Below, piece by piece: positions 17,241-26,725 of a stretch of DNA of 64,000 nucleotides. The number at the start of each line of letters is the position of its first letter. Position 1 is the first letter of the stretch. Position numbers and translations under genes: made by a program. Source of the DNA: Promethearchaeota archaeon (GTDB lineage Archaea; Asgardarchaeota; Lokiarchaeia; Sigyniarchaeales; SOKP01); the NCBI GenBank assembly GCA_011364975.1, contig RDOE01000005.1:1-64000 (forward strand), written 5' to 3'. The notes under the pieces are model-generated. The model did not search any database and had not been told where the DNA came from. It saw only the letters and a program-made list of their open reading frames with translations.

Positions 17241-18692
17241 TTAATTTAGACCTCCGACGGTAATATCATTTATTCTAATGTAAGGCCCCCCATCACATAC
17301 CCTAACACTTTGACCAGATTTTCCGCAAATTCCGTCCGAATAATTAAAACTAGATTTATCACTTATACCAGATATTTTGTTTAAAACTTCTAATATGATT
17401 CCCGAAAGGGCAACATCTCTCATTAGTTGTTTTTTTTCACCGTTTTCGATTTCATAAGAAAACTTACACTTAAATTGGAAATTACCCGTAGTAGGATTGG
17501 TGTATCCGTATAAAAAGTCTTCGCACAAGATCGCATGTTTAGTGTCCTCTATTAGCTCATCAACTTTCCAATCTTTTGGTTCTAAATAAATAAAACCCAT
17601 GCGTACTAAAGGCTTAGAAGAACTAGATGAAGCTCTTCCATGACCGTTTGGAGCTACATTCATACGCGAGGCGGTTTCAATATTATGTAAATAGTTTTTA
17701 AGTATTCCATTTTCAATAACGGTGGTAGATTGTGATTCAATTCCCTCATCATCAACATTATAGCACCCATACAATTCATATGGTAGATTAAATTTTTTAC
17801 CTTGTCCTAATGTTGGGTTATCTATAATCGTTACCTCATCAACTGCCACTTTCTCATCAATTTTCCCCTCTAAAATGCTTTCTTTATTAAGAACTGTATC
17901 CGCTTCACATGCATGTCCAAAAGCCTCATGTATTAGTGTCCCTGTGAGCTTTGGATCAGCTATAATGGTGAATTTCCCCCCTTTTGGAGATTTTGCTGTC
18001 AACAGTTCAATCGCTTCGGTAGCAGTTTTTTTACTAATTTCATTTGCATTTTCAGTAGTTAATACTTCAAATCCACCGATTCCACCGACAGAGTTAATTG
18101 ATCTTTGGATAATTCCTTTCTTTTTGGAATAAACCATGCTAAATAAGCGTAAAAAGGAAAGCTTTTGAATAATCCTACTTCCAAAGGAATTTATTAATAC
18201 TGAATTTGCAATATTATCTGTATAAATAGTGTGAGTGTTAGTGATTTCATTTGCGAAATTTGCGGCAATTTTTTCATGGTTTTTAACTAAATTGATTTTA
18301 TCTTCAATATTAACATCCTCTAAGGGAATTTTTCCAAAATTCTGATAATTAATTTCTTGTGGATTTAGTTGGTTTATTGTAAACTTAAAATTTAATAAAG
18401 ATTCTGAGAGTTTAGCTAGTTTTATTGACTTTGAAAATGAGTTTAAAATTTCTTTCTTGTTTAAATCCTTTAACACACAAAATCCCCAGCCTCCATTAAT
18501 AAAGGTTCGAATCCCACAGTCGTTTACTTCATAGTAGGATACTTCTTTTCTTTTTTGGTCAGTAAAATCAACAGTAGTTACAATATTTTTACTATCTCGG
18601 ACATCCCAATATTGAATTTGGTTTTGAGCGATATTATCAAGTTGTTTTACTAGACTGTTATCAAATATTTTTAAGTCATCTGAAAGTTCCAT
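17241..18692 (-). CDS. tldD: TldD metalloprotease catalytic subunit
   Basis: Zinc-dependent protease of the TldD/TldE complex. The metal-binding motif HEAFGH is at about residues 254-259, in LIHEAFGHACEAD, and the downstream conserved region includes GHGRASSSS and GYTNPTTGNFQF, all typical of the family. Length 483 residues is normal. In bacteria the pair matures peptide natural products and removes partially folded peptides; in archaea a general peptidase role is assumed. It is the first gene of a two-gene operon with tldE. Confidence 0.93.
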   Translation of the reverse strand: MELSDDLKIFDNSLVKQLDNIAQNQIQYWDVRDSKNIVTTVDFTDQKRKEVSYYEVNDCGIRTFINGGWGFCVLKDLNKKEILNSFSKSIKLAKLSESLLNFKFTINQLNPQEINYQNFGKIPLEDVNIEDKINLVKNHEKIAANFANEITNTHTIYTDNIANSVLINSFGSRIIQKLSFLRLFSMVYSKKKGIIQRSINSVGGIGGFEVLTTENANEISKKTATEAIELLTAKSPKGGKFTIIADPKLTGTLIHEAFGHACEADTVLNKESILEGKIDEKVAVDEVTIIDNPTLGQGKKFNLPYELYGCYNVDDEGIESQSTTVIENGILKNYLHNIETASRMNVAPNGHGRASSSSSKPLVRMGFIYLEPKDWKVDELIEDTKHAILCEDFLYGYTNPTTGNFQFKCKFSYEIENGEKKQLMRDVALSGIILEVLNKISGISDKSSFNYSDGICGKSGQSVRVCDGGPYIRINDITVGGLN

Positions 18693-18776
18693 CGATAAAT
18701 GCTTCGTATTATTACTTCTAATGACTATAGAAAAGTTGCAAATACTTTAAAGGTTAAAGTTTTAAGTTAAAATGTT

Positions 18777-19046
18777 TTATTTTCTTAGTTTAAAATTTAC
18801 ATAAATATTTTTTTCTAGATTGAGAAATTTATTTAATGAGAGATTCTCTGATTTTTCTTTTAGCTTTTTGATAATTTTAATCGCTTCATGAAGGCTGCAT
18901 TGTTGTGAAAATTTTGTAGAGTTTTTAAACTGAAAGGATTTCGCGCATTTCCAGCACCTTTTAGTTTTTATAATTTTATTTGAATAATACCACTCCCCGC
19001 AATGATAGCACCGAAAGAAGTAAAATTTCTGGATATTGGGTATCAC
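18777..19046 (-). CDS. Small zinc-ribbon protein (DUF1922-like)
   Basis: The 89-residue product has a four-cysteine zinc ribbon, CYHC and CWKC, 18 residues apart, with hydrophobic strands between (EWYYSNKIIKTKRC). A basic helix-rich C-terminus (SLHEAIKIIKKLKEKSE) follows. The N-terminal FRCYHCGEWYYSNKIIKTKRC pattern resembles the archaeal DUF1922 zinc ribbons. A role in RNA or protein binding is inference. It lies upstream of tldD on the same strand, about 85 bases away, and could share its transcript. Confidence 0.65.
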   Translation of the reverse strand: MIPNIQKFYFFRCYHCGEWYYSNKIIKTKRCWKCAKSFQFKNSTKFSQQCSLHEAIKIIKKLKEKSENLSLNKFLNLEKNIYVNFKLRK

Positions 19047-19232
19047 AATACTAAGAGATGTAATAAATTTTTATTTTAACTCAGTGAATTAATTTACTAA
19101 ATTATACAGAGGTTTTAATTAATTTATAAGGGAAATCATGTTTTACTCTTTTTTTGATATTCTTGGAAATAATAAAATTGGAAGATACATTTTATTCAAT
19201 TAAGGAGTTTAAATAAAGTCACATTAAATAAA

Positions 19233-20594
19233 ATGACTCATAAATTTATAAGTCCAATTGAAAATAGATATCGAACTCCAATAGCTGATTTGTTTACTCA
19301 AGAAAAAAAATTGGAGTATTGGTTGAGGGTTGAGGCTGAATTAGCTCTAGCACATGCAAAATTAGAAAGTATTCCTAAAGACAGTGCTAAGGAAATTAAG
19401 AAAAAGGCAAATTTAAATTATGTTAAATTGGAAAGAGTTAACCAAATCGATAATGAGATACACCATGATTTAATGGCAATGGTAAAGGCCTTAAGTGAAC
19501 AATGTGAAGGGGATGCTGGCAAATATGTTCATTTAGGGGCTACTAGTTATGATATTGAAGATACAGCTTCAGCATTACAACTAAAAGAAGCATTACTTAT
19601 TATTAGAAAATCTTTGATTGAGCTATTAAGTGAATTGATTAGAGTTATGGAAGAAAAAAAAAATTTAGTGTGTATAGGAAGAACTCATGGTCAACATGCT
19701 TTACCTACTACATATGGAATGAGATTTGGTGTATGGAGCTATGAAATAGATCGTCATATAGACCGAATTGATGAAGTTTTGGAAAGAATTTCGTATGGTA
19801 AAATGTCTGGGGCTGTTGGCACAATGGCTAGTTTTGGAGAAAAGGGAATTGAATTACAGAAATTGGTAATGAAAGCTCTTGAACTCAATCCCGTTTTAAT
19901 TGCTAATCAAATAATTCAACGGGACCGTCATGCTGAAGTTCTTTTCCTTACTGCATTAATTGCGCAATCTATTGCAAAAATTGCAAAAGAATTCCGAATT
20001 TTGCAAAGAAATGAAATTGCAGAGATGTTTGAACCCTTTAAAAAAACTCAGGTTGGTAGTTCAACAATGCCACATAAGCGTAACCCTCACAAATCAGAAA
20101 GAATTTGCAGTTTGGCTCGATTATTAAAGTCTCATATAATCACTGCATTAGATAATATTATTTTAGAAGATGAACGAGATTTAACTAACTCCGCTAATGA
20201 GAGATTCATTTTTTCCGAGAATTTCATATTATTGGATTATATTATTTCACAGATGAAAAATATAGTTAAAAATCTTGAATTTGATGAAGAACAAATAGAA
20301 AAGAATCTAAATTTAACCAAGGGAGCGATTTTAGCAGAAAGAATTATGGTTGATTTAGTCAAGAAAGGTATAGGACGGCAAGAGGGGCATGAAATATTAC
20401 GAACAGCAGCAATCAAGGCTAAAAAGGAAAATCGTTATATTAAAGAGATATTGTTGGAGTTAGAGATTATCAATAAAAAATTTTCATCTGAAGAATTGGA
20501 TACAATCTTGAATCCTTATAATTATATTGGAAAAGCTATTGAACAAGTGGAATCCCTTGTTAAAAATTTAAAACAAAAACATAATTTATCATAA
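19233..20594 (+). CDS. purB: Adenylosuccinate lyase
   Basis: PurB catalyses two fumarate-releasing steps in purine synthesis: SAICAR to AICAR and adenylosuccinate to AMP. The fumarase/aspartase signature is visible as GSSTMPHKRNP (about 274-284). The catalytic His regions are GRTHGQHALPTTYG and GATSYDIEDTA. Length 453 is typical of the archaeal/Bacillus-type enzyme. The stop codon overlaps the ATG of purM (TAATG), giving a translationally coupled purB-purM pair. The ATG start follows AATAAA without a clear ribosome binding site. Confidence 0.95.
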   Translation: MTHKFISPIENRYRTPIADLFTQEKKLEYWLRVEAELALAHAKLESIPKDSAKEIKKKANLNYVKLERVNQIDNEIHHDLMAMVKALSEQCEGDAGKYVHLGATSYDIEDTASALQLKEALLIIRKSLIELLSELIRVMEEKKNLVCIGRTHGQHALPTTYGMRFGVWSYEIDRHIDRIDEVLERISYGKMSGAVGTMASFGEKGIELQKLVMKALELNPVLIANQIIQRDRHAEVLFLTALIAQSIAKIAKEFRILQRNEIAEMFEPFKKTQVGSSTMPHKRNPHKSERICSLARLLKSHIITALDNIILEDERDLTNSANERFIFSENFILLDYIISQMKNIVKNLEFDEEQIEKNLNLTKGAILAERIMVDLVKKGIGRQEGHEILRTAAIKAKKENRYIKEILLELEIINKKFSSEELDTILNPYNYIGKAIEQVESLVKNLKQKHNLS

Positions 20595-21778
20595 TGTCAG
20601 AAGATAATAAGAACCTGTATTCAAGGTTAGGAGTTTCTTCCAAGAAAGAGGATGTGCATAAAGCAATCAATCAAATTGACAAAGGTTTATTCCCAGGGGC
20701 TTTCTGCAAAATTGTTCCAGATGTGATTGGAAGGAAGAATTACTGTTCAATTTTTCATTCGGATGGGGCGGGAACAAAGTCATCCTTAGCTTATATGTAT
20801 TATAAAGAAACAGATGATTTATCTGTCTTTAGGGATATTGTTCAAGATGCTATTGTAATGAATATAGATGACGTTGTGTGTGTTGGTGCAGTTGGAGATT
20901 ACTTTTTATCCAATAATGTTGGTAGAAACAGTCATTTTATATCGGGAGATATTATTAGCACAATTATAAATGAATATTCGTCATATAGTAGATTTTTAAC
21001 CGGTTTGGGTTTAAAATTGATATTATGCGGAGGAGAAACTGCTGATGTAGGAGATATCGTAAAATCATTATTAATAGATGCCTCTGTTTTTACTACAATG
21101 AAAAAGGAAGACGTTATTGATGCTAGCAATATTAAACCTAATGATGTAATTGTAGGATTTGCAAGCTCTGGTGAAGCAATTTATGAAGATAGATTTAATA
21201 GCGGAATAGGAAGTAATGGTTTAACTCTTGCAAGACACGGAGTATTATCGCATGAATATTATACTAAATATCCTGAATGTTACAATCAAGATCTTGATCC
21301 TAACATAGTTTTTTTTGGAAGGCACACCCTTACAGAAAAAATAAAGGATTATAATTTAACCGTGGGGAAAGCCTTGTTATCTCCAACCAGAACTTATACT
21401 CCTATTTTAATCGAGGTATTCAAGAAGTATCGAAAAGAAATCCATGGAGTTATACATAATACTGGAGGGGGTCAAACTAAAATCCTTAATTATGGAAGAG
21501 GAATTAGATATATAAAAAATAATTTGTTTAAGTTGCCTAAAATATTCGAGATTATTCAAAATTCTTCTGAAACTCAATGGAAAGAAATGTTTCAAGTGTT
21601 TAATATGGGGCATAGAATGGAACTATATTGCGATGAGGCTATTGCTGGAGAGATTATGAATATTTCACGCAAATTTAATGTGGAATCAAAAATAATCGGA
21701 CATTGTGAGAAAGCTAATGAGGAGAATAAAAACGAACTCGTAATTAATTCAGAGTTTGGTGCATTTAAATACGTTTAA
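20594..21778 (+). CDS. purM: PurM-family AIR synthetase, long Bacteroidota-like form
   Basis: PurM closes the imidazole ring of FGAM to give AIR using ATP. The PurM/ThiL superfamily is clear from HSDGAGTKSSLAYMY (ATP/substrate strand), MNIDDVVCVGAV and CGGETADVGDIV. The protein has 394 residues, longer than the usual ~345. Its N-terminal LGVSSKKEDVHKAINQIDKG and C-terminal QVFNMGHRMELY segments match, from memory, the distinctive long PurM of Bacteroidota rather than the usual archaeal form. Tight coupling to purB supports the pathway role. Lateral origin is inference that a phylogeny would settle. Confidence 0.88.
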   Translation: MSEDNKNLYSRLGVSSKKEDVHKAINQIDKGLFPGAFCKIVPDVIGRKNYCSIFHSDGAGTKSSLAYMYYKETDDLSVFRDIVQDAIVMNIDDVVCVGAVGDYFLSNNVGRNSHFISGDIISTIINEYSSYSRFLTGLGLKLILCGGETADVGDIVKSLLIDASVFTTMKKEDVIDASNIKPNDVIVGFASSGEAIYEDRFNSGIGSNGLTLARHGVLSHEYYTKYPECYNQDLDPNIVFFGRHTLTEKIKDYNLTVGKALLSPTRTYTPILIEVFKKYRKEIHGVIHNTGGGQTKILNYGRGIRYIKNNLFKLPKIFEIIQNSSETQWKEMFQVFNMGHRMELYCDEAIAGEIMNISRKFNVESKIIGHCEKANEENKNELVINSEFGAFKYV

Positions 21779-21889
21779 GTTAATAAAATATTTTCGAATT
21801 TATCAAGAATTTATTTCTGAGCAAATTAAAACAAAAAATTTAAAATAATTTCATAATAATTATTTTTTAATCAAAAGTAGTGGTAGATA

Positions 21890-22960
21890 ATGGGGAAAAA
21901 AAAATCACCTCTTAAAACTCTTTTTAAAGAAAGGGTATATTTTTTGTTCGAAGTCTTAATTATCTTTTTAGGCTTATTTATTTTTATGTTAATCCCAGTT
22001 TACTTGGTCCCCGTTCTTATAGAACCAAGTTCGGTACTTTTTGAACCGGTATATTATATTGTACGGGCAGTAAGTGCCATTATTGCAATAATTATCTTTT
22101 TATATCTATCCAACTTTATTATGGAATCTCAGAAACGAAAAGTTATTCTCAATGAGGATATAGTTCCTGCTCAAAACTTTATAAATCTTTTTCGAATTTC
22201 GAAAAAAAATGTTAAATATCAATTTCTATATGGAATTCTAATTTTATTTTTAATTTTTATTCCATTAGACTTTTTTACATATCTTTTTTTACCCGATATG
22301 ATAAGTTATTCCGCAATTGCATTAGATCCAAGTGCAGAATTTTCTTTAAATTCCTATCTCTTAGAAGATTATTTTATATTTCTAATTTCAGTGATAATTG
22401 TTCAAGTTTTTGTCGCGGTATATGAAGAAGCGCTAACGAGAGGATTTTTAACTAATAGAGGTAGCGATTATATGAACAAGATGTCTGCTGTTATCATCTC
22501 CTCATTCTTTTTTGGCCTTGGACATTATAGATATATTTTTACGCGAACTACGACTGGGTTTCCTGCATTGTATCCTTTTATATGGTTTATTCAGACCTTC
22601 TTAGTAGGCATAGTCCTTTCCATGATAGTCTTGAAAAAGCATTGGATTTTCCCAGTCATTTTTGCTCACGGTTTTAATAATATAATTTCTGCTCATGCTA
22701 TTTGGAATTACTTAAAAGCAAATGATTTTATCTTGATGACTCTCACAGTGTATATTCCATTATTAGTCATAAGCGTTATATTATTGGTATGGCAGTTCTC
22801 AAGAATTAAGGAGAGTATTACCTCCGGATTCAAAGAATTTAAATTATATTTCAAGAATGATGAGAATATTGGGGAGGAAACATTGGAGAAGTTCGTGAGG
22901 ATCATGTATGATTTCCTTTTTGGCTTTATAATCTTTTTAGTTGGGGTAATAATCATTTAA
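21890..22960 (+). CDS. CPBP-family (CAAX/Abi) intramembrane metalloprotease
   Basis: The 356-residue multi-pass membrane protein has about eight helices. The three family motifs are present in order: EEALTR (EExxxR, about 178-183), FGLGH (FxxxH, about 207-211) and HGFNN (HxxxN, about 260-264). These residues coordinate the catalytic zinc inside the membrane, as in Rce1 and archaeal homologues. Substrates could be prenylated CAAX proteins or other membrane peptides; none is evident here. ATG start; short AT-rich leader. Confidence 0.88.
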   Translation: MGKKKSPLKTLFKERVYFLFEVLIIFLGLFIFMLIPVYLVPVLIEPSSVLFEPVYYIVRAVSAIIAIIIFLYLSNFIMESQKRKVILNEDIVPAQNFINLFRISKKNVKYQFLYGILILFLIFIPLDFFTYLFLPDMISYSAIALDPSAEFSLNSYLLEDYFIFLISVIIVQVFVAVYEEALTRGFLTNRGSDYMNKMSAVIISSFFFGLGHYRYIFTRTTTGFPALYPFIWFIQTFLVGIVLSMIVLKKHWIFPVIFAHGFNNIISAHAIWNYLKANDFILMTLTVYIPLLVISVILLVWQFSRIKESITSGFKEFKLYFKNDENIGEETLEKFVRIMYDFLFGFIIFLVGVIII

Positions 22961-22975
22961 TGAGTATTGATACGA

Positions 22976-23500
22976 ATGGTGAAATTCGGTATTCTCTCTG
23001 ATACATTAATAACTTCAGAGGATAGTATAACGTATCAAAGGTTTATTTTGAGTCAAATTTCTAGCGCTTTTAAAGACGTGGATGAAATCATTCATGCGGG
23101 TAATATTATCGAACCCGAATTCTTAAAATTATTAAAATCAATTGCTCCTATTAGATGTGTTAAAGGGGATTTGGATCAAATTATGGAATTGAAAGAGTTT
23201 TTGAAAATTCCCGCTGGGGATTACAATCTAGGAGTAATACATAAGAAACCTGAAAATTTGGAGGTTTTTTATAAACAAAATAACTTACACATCTTGATTT
23301 TTGGACATACAAGACAAGCATTAATCGAGGGTACAAGATTTAATACGTTATTAATAAATCCGGGAAGCCCAACAAAACCCATTGCGCCTCCAGCTAAAAA
23401 AGGGTTTGAAAAACCACTCGCTCGACCGAGTGTAATTACACTTTCTATTGATGAAAACAATATTTTATCAACTTTTATAATAAACTTAAAAAACAAGTAA
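22976..23500 (+). CDS. Vps29/MJ0936-family phosphoesterase fold with degraded metal site
   Basis: The fold is recognised from strand and motif order: GILSDTLI, IIHAGNII, RCVKGDLDQI, IFGHTRQAL and LINPGSPTKP. In active MJ0936/YfcE enzymes these are SDTHG, HxGD, GNxD, GHTH and NPGS. Here the His of DxH is Leu, the bridging Asp of HxGD is Asn, and the last His of GHTH is Arg, so two-metal catalysis is unlikely. Eukaryotic Vps29, the retromer scaffold, shows the same kind of loss, and VKGDLD resembles its VRGDFD. The ATG at 22976 is chosen over an upstream TTG at 22967 because family members start right before the first strand. It follows the CPBP protease by 15 bases. Confidence 0.75.
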   Translation: MVKFGILSDTLITSEDSITYQRFILSQISSAFKDVDEIIHAGNIIEPEFLKLLKSIAPIRCVKGDLDQIMELKEFLKIPAGDYNLGVIHKKPENLEVFYKQNNLHILIFGHTRQALIEGTRFNTLLINPGSPTKPIAPPAKKGFEKPLARPSVITLSIDENNILSTFIINLKNK

Positions 23501-23603
23501 GTTAAAAATAAATATTATATCGTTCATATTATTTATACACAATTATATTTAGCAAGAAGTTTTATTCTTCTTGTAACTATCTTTAAACGGGTGGATATTG
23601 GAA

Positions 23604-24002
23604 ATGGTAAGCAGACTTGAAATGATTCTAAAGGAATTAAATGATAATGGGAATTTCAGAGCATCTCTTTTTGCAACTTCAACAGGACTTGTATTAGCAT
23701 CTCAAAAGTCAGAAAAAGTAGATGAGAGAGTTATAGCAGCTATGGGTTCGTTGTTGAGTGACGCTGCGTATAAAGCTTCTGAAGAAATGAATTTATCTGT
23801 TTTATCGAGTTTAAAAATAAAGTATCTTAAAGATTTTATAGTATGCCGTAATATCCTTATGCCTGATGGAAAAACTCAATTCATTTTAGCGGTTTTATCC
23901 AAACCACCGGAATCGGACGATATCGAAAAATATTATGATCAACTTCTAGATTGGGCAGTTGATAATTCTTCACAAGATTTAGAAAAATTATCTTCGATTT
24001 AA
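23604..24002 (+). CDS. Roadblock/LC7 domain protein
   Basis: The product has about 132 residues and consists of one Roadblock/LC7 domain. A first helix (SRLEMILKELNDNG) leads to the paired strands ASLFATSTGLVLASQ, a second helix (DERVIAAMGSLLSDAAYKAS), then strands around LKIKYLKDFIVCR and QFILAVLSK. Such proteins dimerise and act as regulators of small GTPases (MglB, Ragulator, dynein light chain). A GGGTGG ribosome binding site at 23589-23594 is well spaced from the ATG at 23604 and too close to the TTG at 23598. The nearest GTPase gene is 10 kb away, so a partner is not evident. Confidence 0.85.
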   Translation: MVSRLEMILKELNDNGNFRASLFATSTGLVLASQKSEKVDERVIAAMGSLLSDAAYKASEEMNLSVLSSLKIKYLKDFIVCRNILMPDGKTQFILAVLSKPPESDDIEKYYDQLLDWAVDNSSQDLEKLSSI

Positions 24003-24121
24003 GCTAAACTAAGGCTTTAAAGAAATTTCTGTTTAAATATTTTCTAAATAAACTTAGATTCATTTTTTGTTTATAACTTAGAAATGAAAAGTTTAATTAT
24101 TCTTTTGTTACTTCAAAATAT

Positions 24122-25159
24122 ATGAAAGCTGCCTTTATTAAATCGCATGGAGATTTAGAGCAATTAAAAATTGGAGAACTTGATGCTCCGCAAATCAAAC
24201 CAAATGAAGTATTAATTAAGACGGAATTTAGTGCATTAAATCACATTGATATTTTTATAATTAAGGGTTGGCCGGGCTTAAGCCTTGAAATGCCTCATAT
24301 TTTAGGAAGTGATGGGAGTGGAGTTATTAAAGAAATAGGTTCCGCTGTTACAACTGTCAGTGTTGGAGATCGAGTTACGATTAATCCTGGATTAAGTTGT
24401 GGTAAATGCTATTTTTGTCTTTCAGGAAAGCAAAACTTTTGTAAAAATTTCTCAATAATGGGAGAAAATCAATGGGGGACTTTTTGTGAATTTTTTAAGG
24501 TTCCTGAAGAAAATGCACTACTCATTCCAAAAGATTTTTCATTTGAACTCGCTGCTGCAGCTCCTTTAACATTTCTAACCGCCTGGAGGGCTTTGACAAC
24601 TCAAGCTAATTTAAAACGAGAGGATTTTGTCTTAATACACGGCGCGGGAGGAGGTGTTTCTACAGCTGCAATTCAAATTGCTAAATACTTAGGAGCGAAA
24701 GTAATTACAACTACAAGTGATTCAAATAAAAAGAAGAAGGCTGAAGAGTTAGGAGCAGATTATGTTATAAATTATAAAGAGAATCGTGATTTTGGCAAAA
24801 CTATTTATTCAGAGATAACTAAAAAGAAGGGGGTAGATGTAGTACTTGATAGTGTGGGTAGGGATACCTTTCAGAATAGTTTAAGATTACTGCGACCAGG
24901 AGGATGCTTAGTTAGCCCAGGCGCGACTACAGGAGCAATAAGTGAAATTGATATCCGCCAAATTTTCTGGAAGCAATTAAAAGTAGTAGGTTCTACCATG
25001 AGCAATCAAAGAGAATTTAGGGAAGTAATGACCTTAATATTTCAAAAAAAACTCAAACCGATAATTGATAAAGTATTCCCTTTAAATGAGGTGAGAGAGG
25101 CGGAAAAATATTTAAAAGAAGGAAGCCAGTTTGGGAAGGTGCTTTTAAAGATAAATTGA
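24122..25159 (+). CDS. Zinc-containing alcohol dehydrogenase/quinone reductase (MDR family)
   Basis: The 345-residue medium-chain dehydrogenase has an N-terminal GroES-like domain carrying the structural zinc lobe with four cysteines in CGKCYFCLSGKQNFC (about 91-105). The NAD(P) fold follows, with GAGGGVSTAAIQIAK near residue 177. The catalytic zinc Cys of classic alcohol dehydrogenases is replaced (NHIDIF in place of a CHTD-type motif), a pattern seen in MDR reductases with only structural zinc. Substrate unknown. Its end abuts the convergent hydrolase gene (25160) with no spacer. Confidence 0.85.
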   Translation: MKAAFIKSHGDLEQLKIGELDAPQIKPNEVLIKTEFSALNHIDIFIIKGWPGLSLEMPHILGSDGSGVIKEIGSAVTTVSVGDRVTINPGLSCGKCYFCLSGKQNFCKNFSIMGENQWGTFCEFFKVPEENALLIPKDFSFELAAAAPLTFLTAWRALTTQANLKREDFVLIHGAGGGVSTAAIQIAKYLGAKVITTTSDSNKKKKAEELGADYVINYKENRDFGKTIYSEITKKKGVDVVLDSVGRDTFQNSLRLLRPGGCLVSPGATTGAISEIDIRQIFWKQLKVVGSTMSNQREFREVMTLIFQKKLKPIIDKVFPLNEVREAEKYLKEGSQFGKVLLKIN

Positions 25160-25801
25160 TTAATGGAAAGTAGCTATAAAAAAATCATACACTTCTTTTG
25201 CAACTAAATGCTCAAAACCCCAATAAAAATGATCAGCCCCCTCAATTATTTTTTTTGTTTTGGGGGTTAAATAGTATTGATAATGTTCATTAAAATTAGT
25301 ATATAATGCGATAGTATCATTATCTCCTTGAATAAACAGCTTTGGTTTATCAGTTTGCGAAAGCTTTTTAAATTTTGAACCCATAAAATCCCATGGAAAA
25401 GAAATAGCACAATATCCTATGATTTTTTCAGAATAATTAACTGCTGAACACCCTATCGCAGCCCCATAAGAATAACCACAGATAAAAATTTTTTGATAAT
25501 TATAAATCGATATGAGATAATCAATGCACGCGTTTACATCACTTAATTCACCGGTTCCATCTGAATGTGAACCATTAGACAACCCAACTCCTCTGAAATT
25601 AAAACGTAAACTTGATATACCATTCGTTATGAAGGTGTTAAATACTGCAGATACCACATTATTATGCATATTTCCTCCATAACTCGGATGAGGATGTGTA
25701 ATTAAAATCGCGCCGTTGTGGTCATCAGAATGTGAAATGTAAATTTCTGCTTCGAGAATTAATTCACCATTTTTAATGAATACGTTTTTAATTTCTGGCA
25801 T
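25160..25801 (-). CDS. Alpha/beta hydrolase
   Basis: The 213-residue alpha/beta hydrolase fold has the nucleophile elbow GYSYG near residues 108-112, acidic residue in IQGDND and catalytic His in GADHFYWG. The short length with THPHPSYGGNMHNNVV near the N-terminus matches the subgroup of small archaeal and bacterial hydrolases related to dienelactone hydrolases. Likely a cytosolic esterase or peptidase; substrate unknown. Divergently arranged with nadC, with about 53 bases between starts. Confidence 0.85.
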   Translation of the reverse strand: MPEIKNVFIKNGELILEAEIYISHSDDHNGAILITHPHPSYGGNMHNNVVSAVFNTFITNGISSLRFNFRGVGLSNGSHSDGTGELSDVNACIDYLISIYNYQKIFICGYSYGAAIGCSAVNYSEKIIGYCAISFPWDFMGSKFKKLSQTDKPKLFIQGDNDTIALYTNFNEHYQYYLTPKTKKIIEGADHFYWGFEHLVAKEVYDFFIATFH

Positions 25802-25854
25802 ATTTTTAAAAAATTGTTAATCAATAATAATTCTCCTATATTTCAAATTTTATT

Positions 25855-26709
25855 ATGAGTTATAACCGAATATTAATTGAGGATAAATTACGGAAGTTCC
25901 TAGTTGAAGATAATAATTTTATTGATGTAAGTTCAAAATCTATTCCTTTTAAGTCTCAAACTTCCGCAAAGATTTATGCAAAAAGTAATGGGTATGTTTC
26001 TGGTCTTGAAGAGATGCAAATACTATTTGATATATTAAAAGTTCAAGTTAATTTGAAAAAAAGTGATGGAAATCAAGTTTTTAATGGTGAAGTTTTAGCA
26101 GAATTAAGAGGAAGCACTAGAGCTATTCTTTTAGGGGAAAGATTGGCCTTAAATCTCATGACTCATATGAGTGCGATTACAACTTCAACCCGCAAGTTTG
26201 GGGATATAATAAGAGAGTCTGGAAAACCAATAAAAATTGCCTGTACGAGAAAGACGCTTCCTGGACTTCGAATTTTTGCAAAAAAGGCTGTAGAATTAGG
26301 AAAGGGAGATACTCACCGTTTTAGTCTAGATGATATGGTTTTACTTAAGGATACGCATTTACGGTTTTATAAAGGAGATCTTGCATCATTAATCACGGAA
26401 ACGAGAAAATATACTAGTTTTACCAAGAAAATTGAAGTAGAGGTAGAGAACATTAATGATGTGGTAATTGCTGCAGAAAATGGAGCAGATATTATTATGT
26501 TAGATAATATGAGTCCTGAATTGGTCAAGGAAGCGATAGATATATTGAAACAAAAGGATTTACGTAGTAAAGTATTAATCGAAGTTTCAGGAAATATTAC
26601 CTTAGACAATATTGTTAGTTATTTACCATATGAACCAGATGTTATAAGCACGAGTATTATCACGCAAAAACCTTTCGAATATGTAGATTTTTCACTTAAG
26701 TTTGATTAA
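25855..26709 (+). CDS. nadC: Nicotinate-nucleotide pyrophosphorylase (quinolinate phosphoribosyltransferase)
   Basis: NadC converts quinolinate and PRPP to nicotinate mononucleotide in de novo NAD synthesis. The family is recognised by LGERLALNLMTHMSAI, the PRPP/quinolinate residues in CTRKTLPGLR, the K-x-D-x-H run DMVLLKDTHL, and the barrel strands EVEVENIND, IIMLDNMSPE and EVSGNITLDNI. Length 284 is normal. A paralogue, ModD, looks similar, so the call is not absolute. No nadA or nadB is adjacent. ATG start directly after an AT-rich leader. Confidence 0.88.
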   Translation: MSYNRILIEDKLRKFLVEDNNFIDVSSKSIPFKSQTSAKIYAKSNGYVSGLEEMQILFDILKVQVNLKKSDGNQVFNGEVLAELRGSTRAILLGERLALNLMTHMSAITTSTRKFGDIIRESGKPIKIACTRKTLPGLRIFAKKAVELGKGDTHRFSLDDMVLLKDTHLRFYKGDLASLITETRKYTSFTKKIEVEVENINDVVIAAENGADIIMLDNMSPELVKEAIDILKQKDLRSKVLIEVSGNITLDNIVSYLPYEPDVISTSIITQKPFEYVDFSLKFD

Positions 26710-26725
26710 TTTAATGAATGTATAA

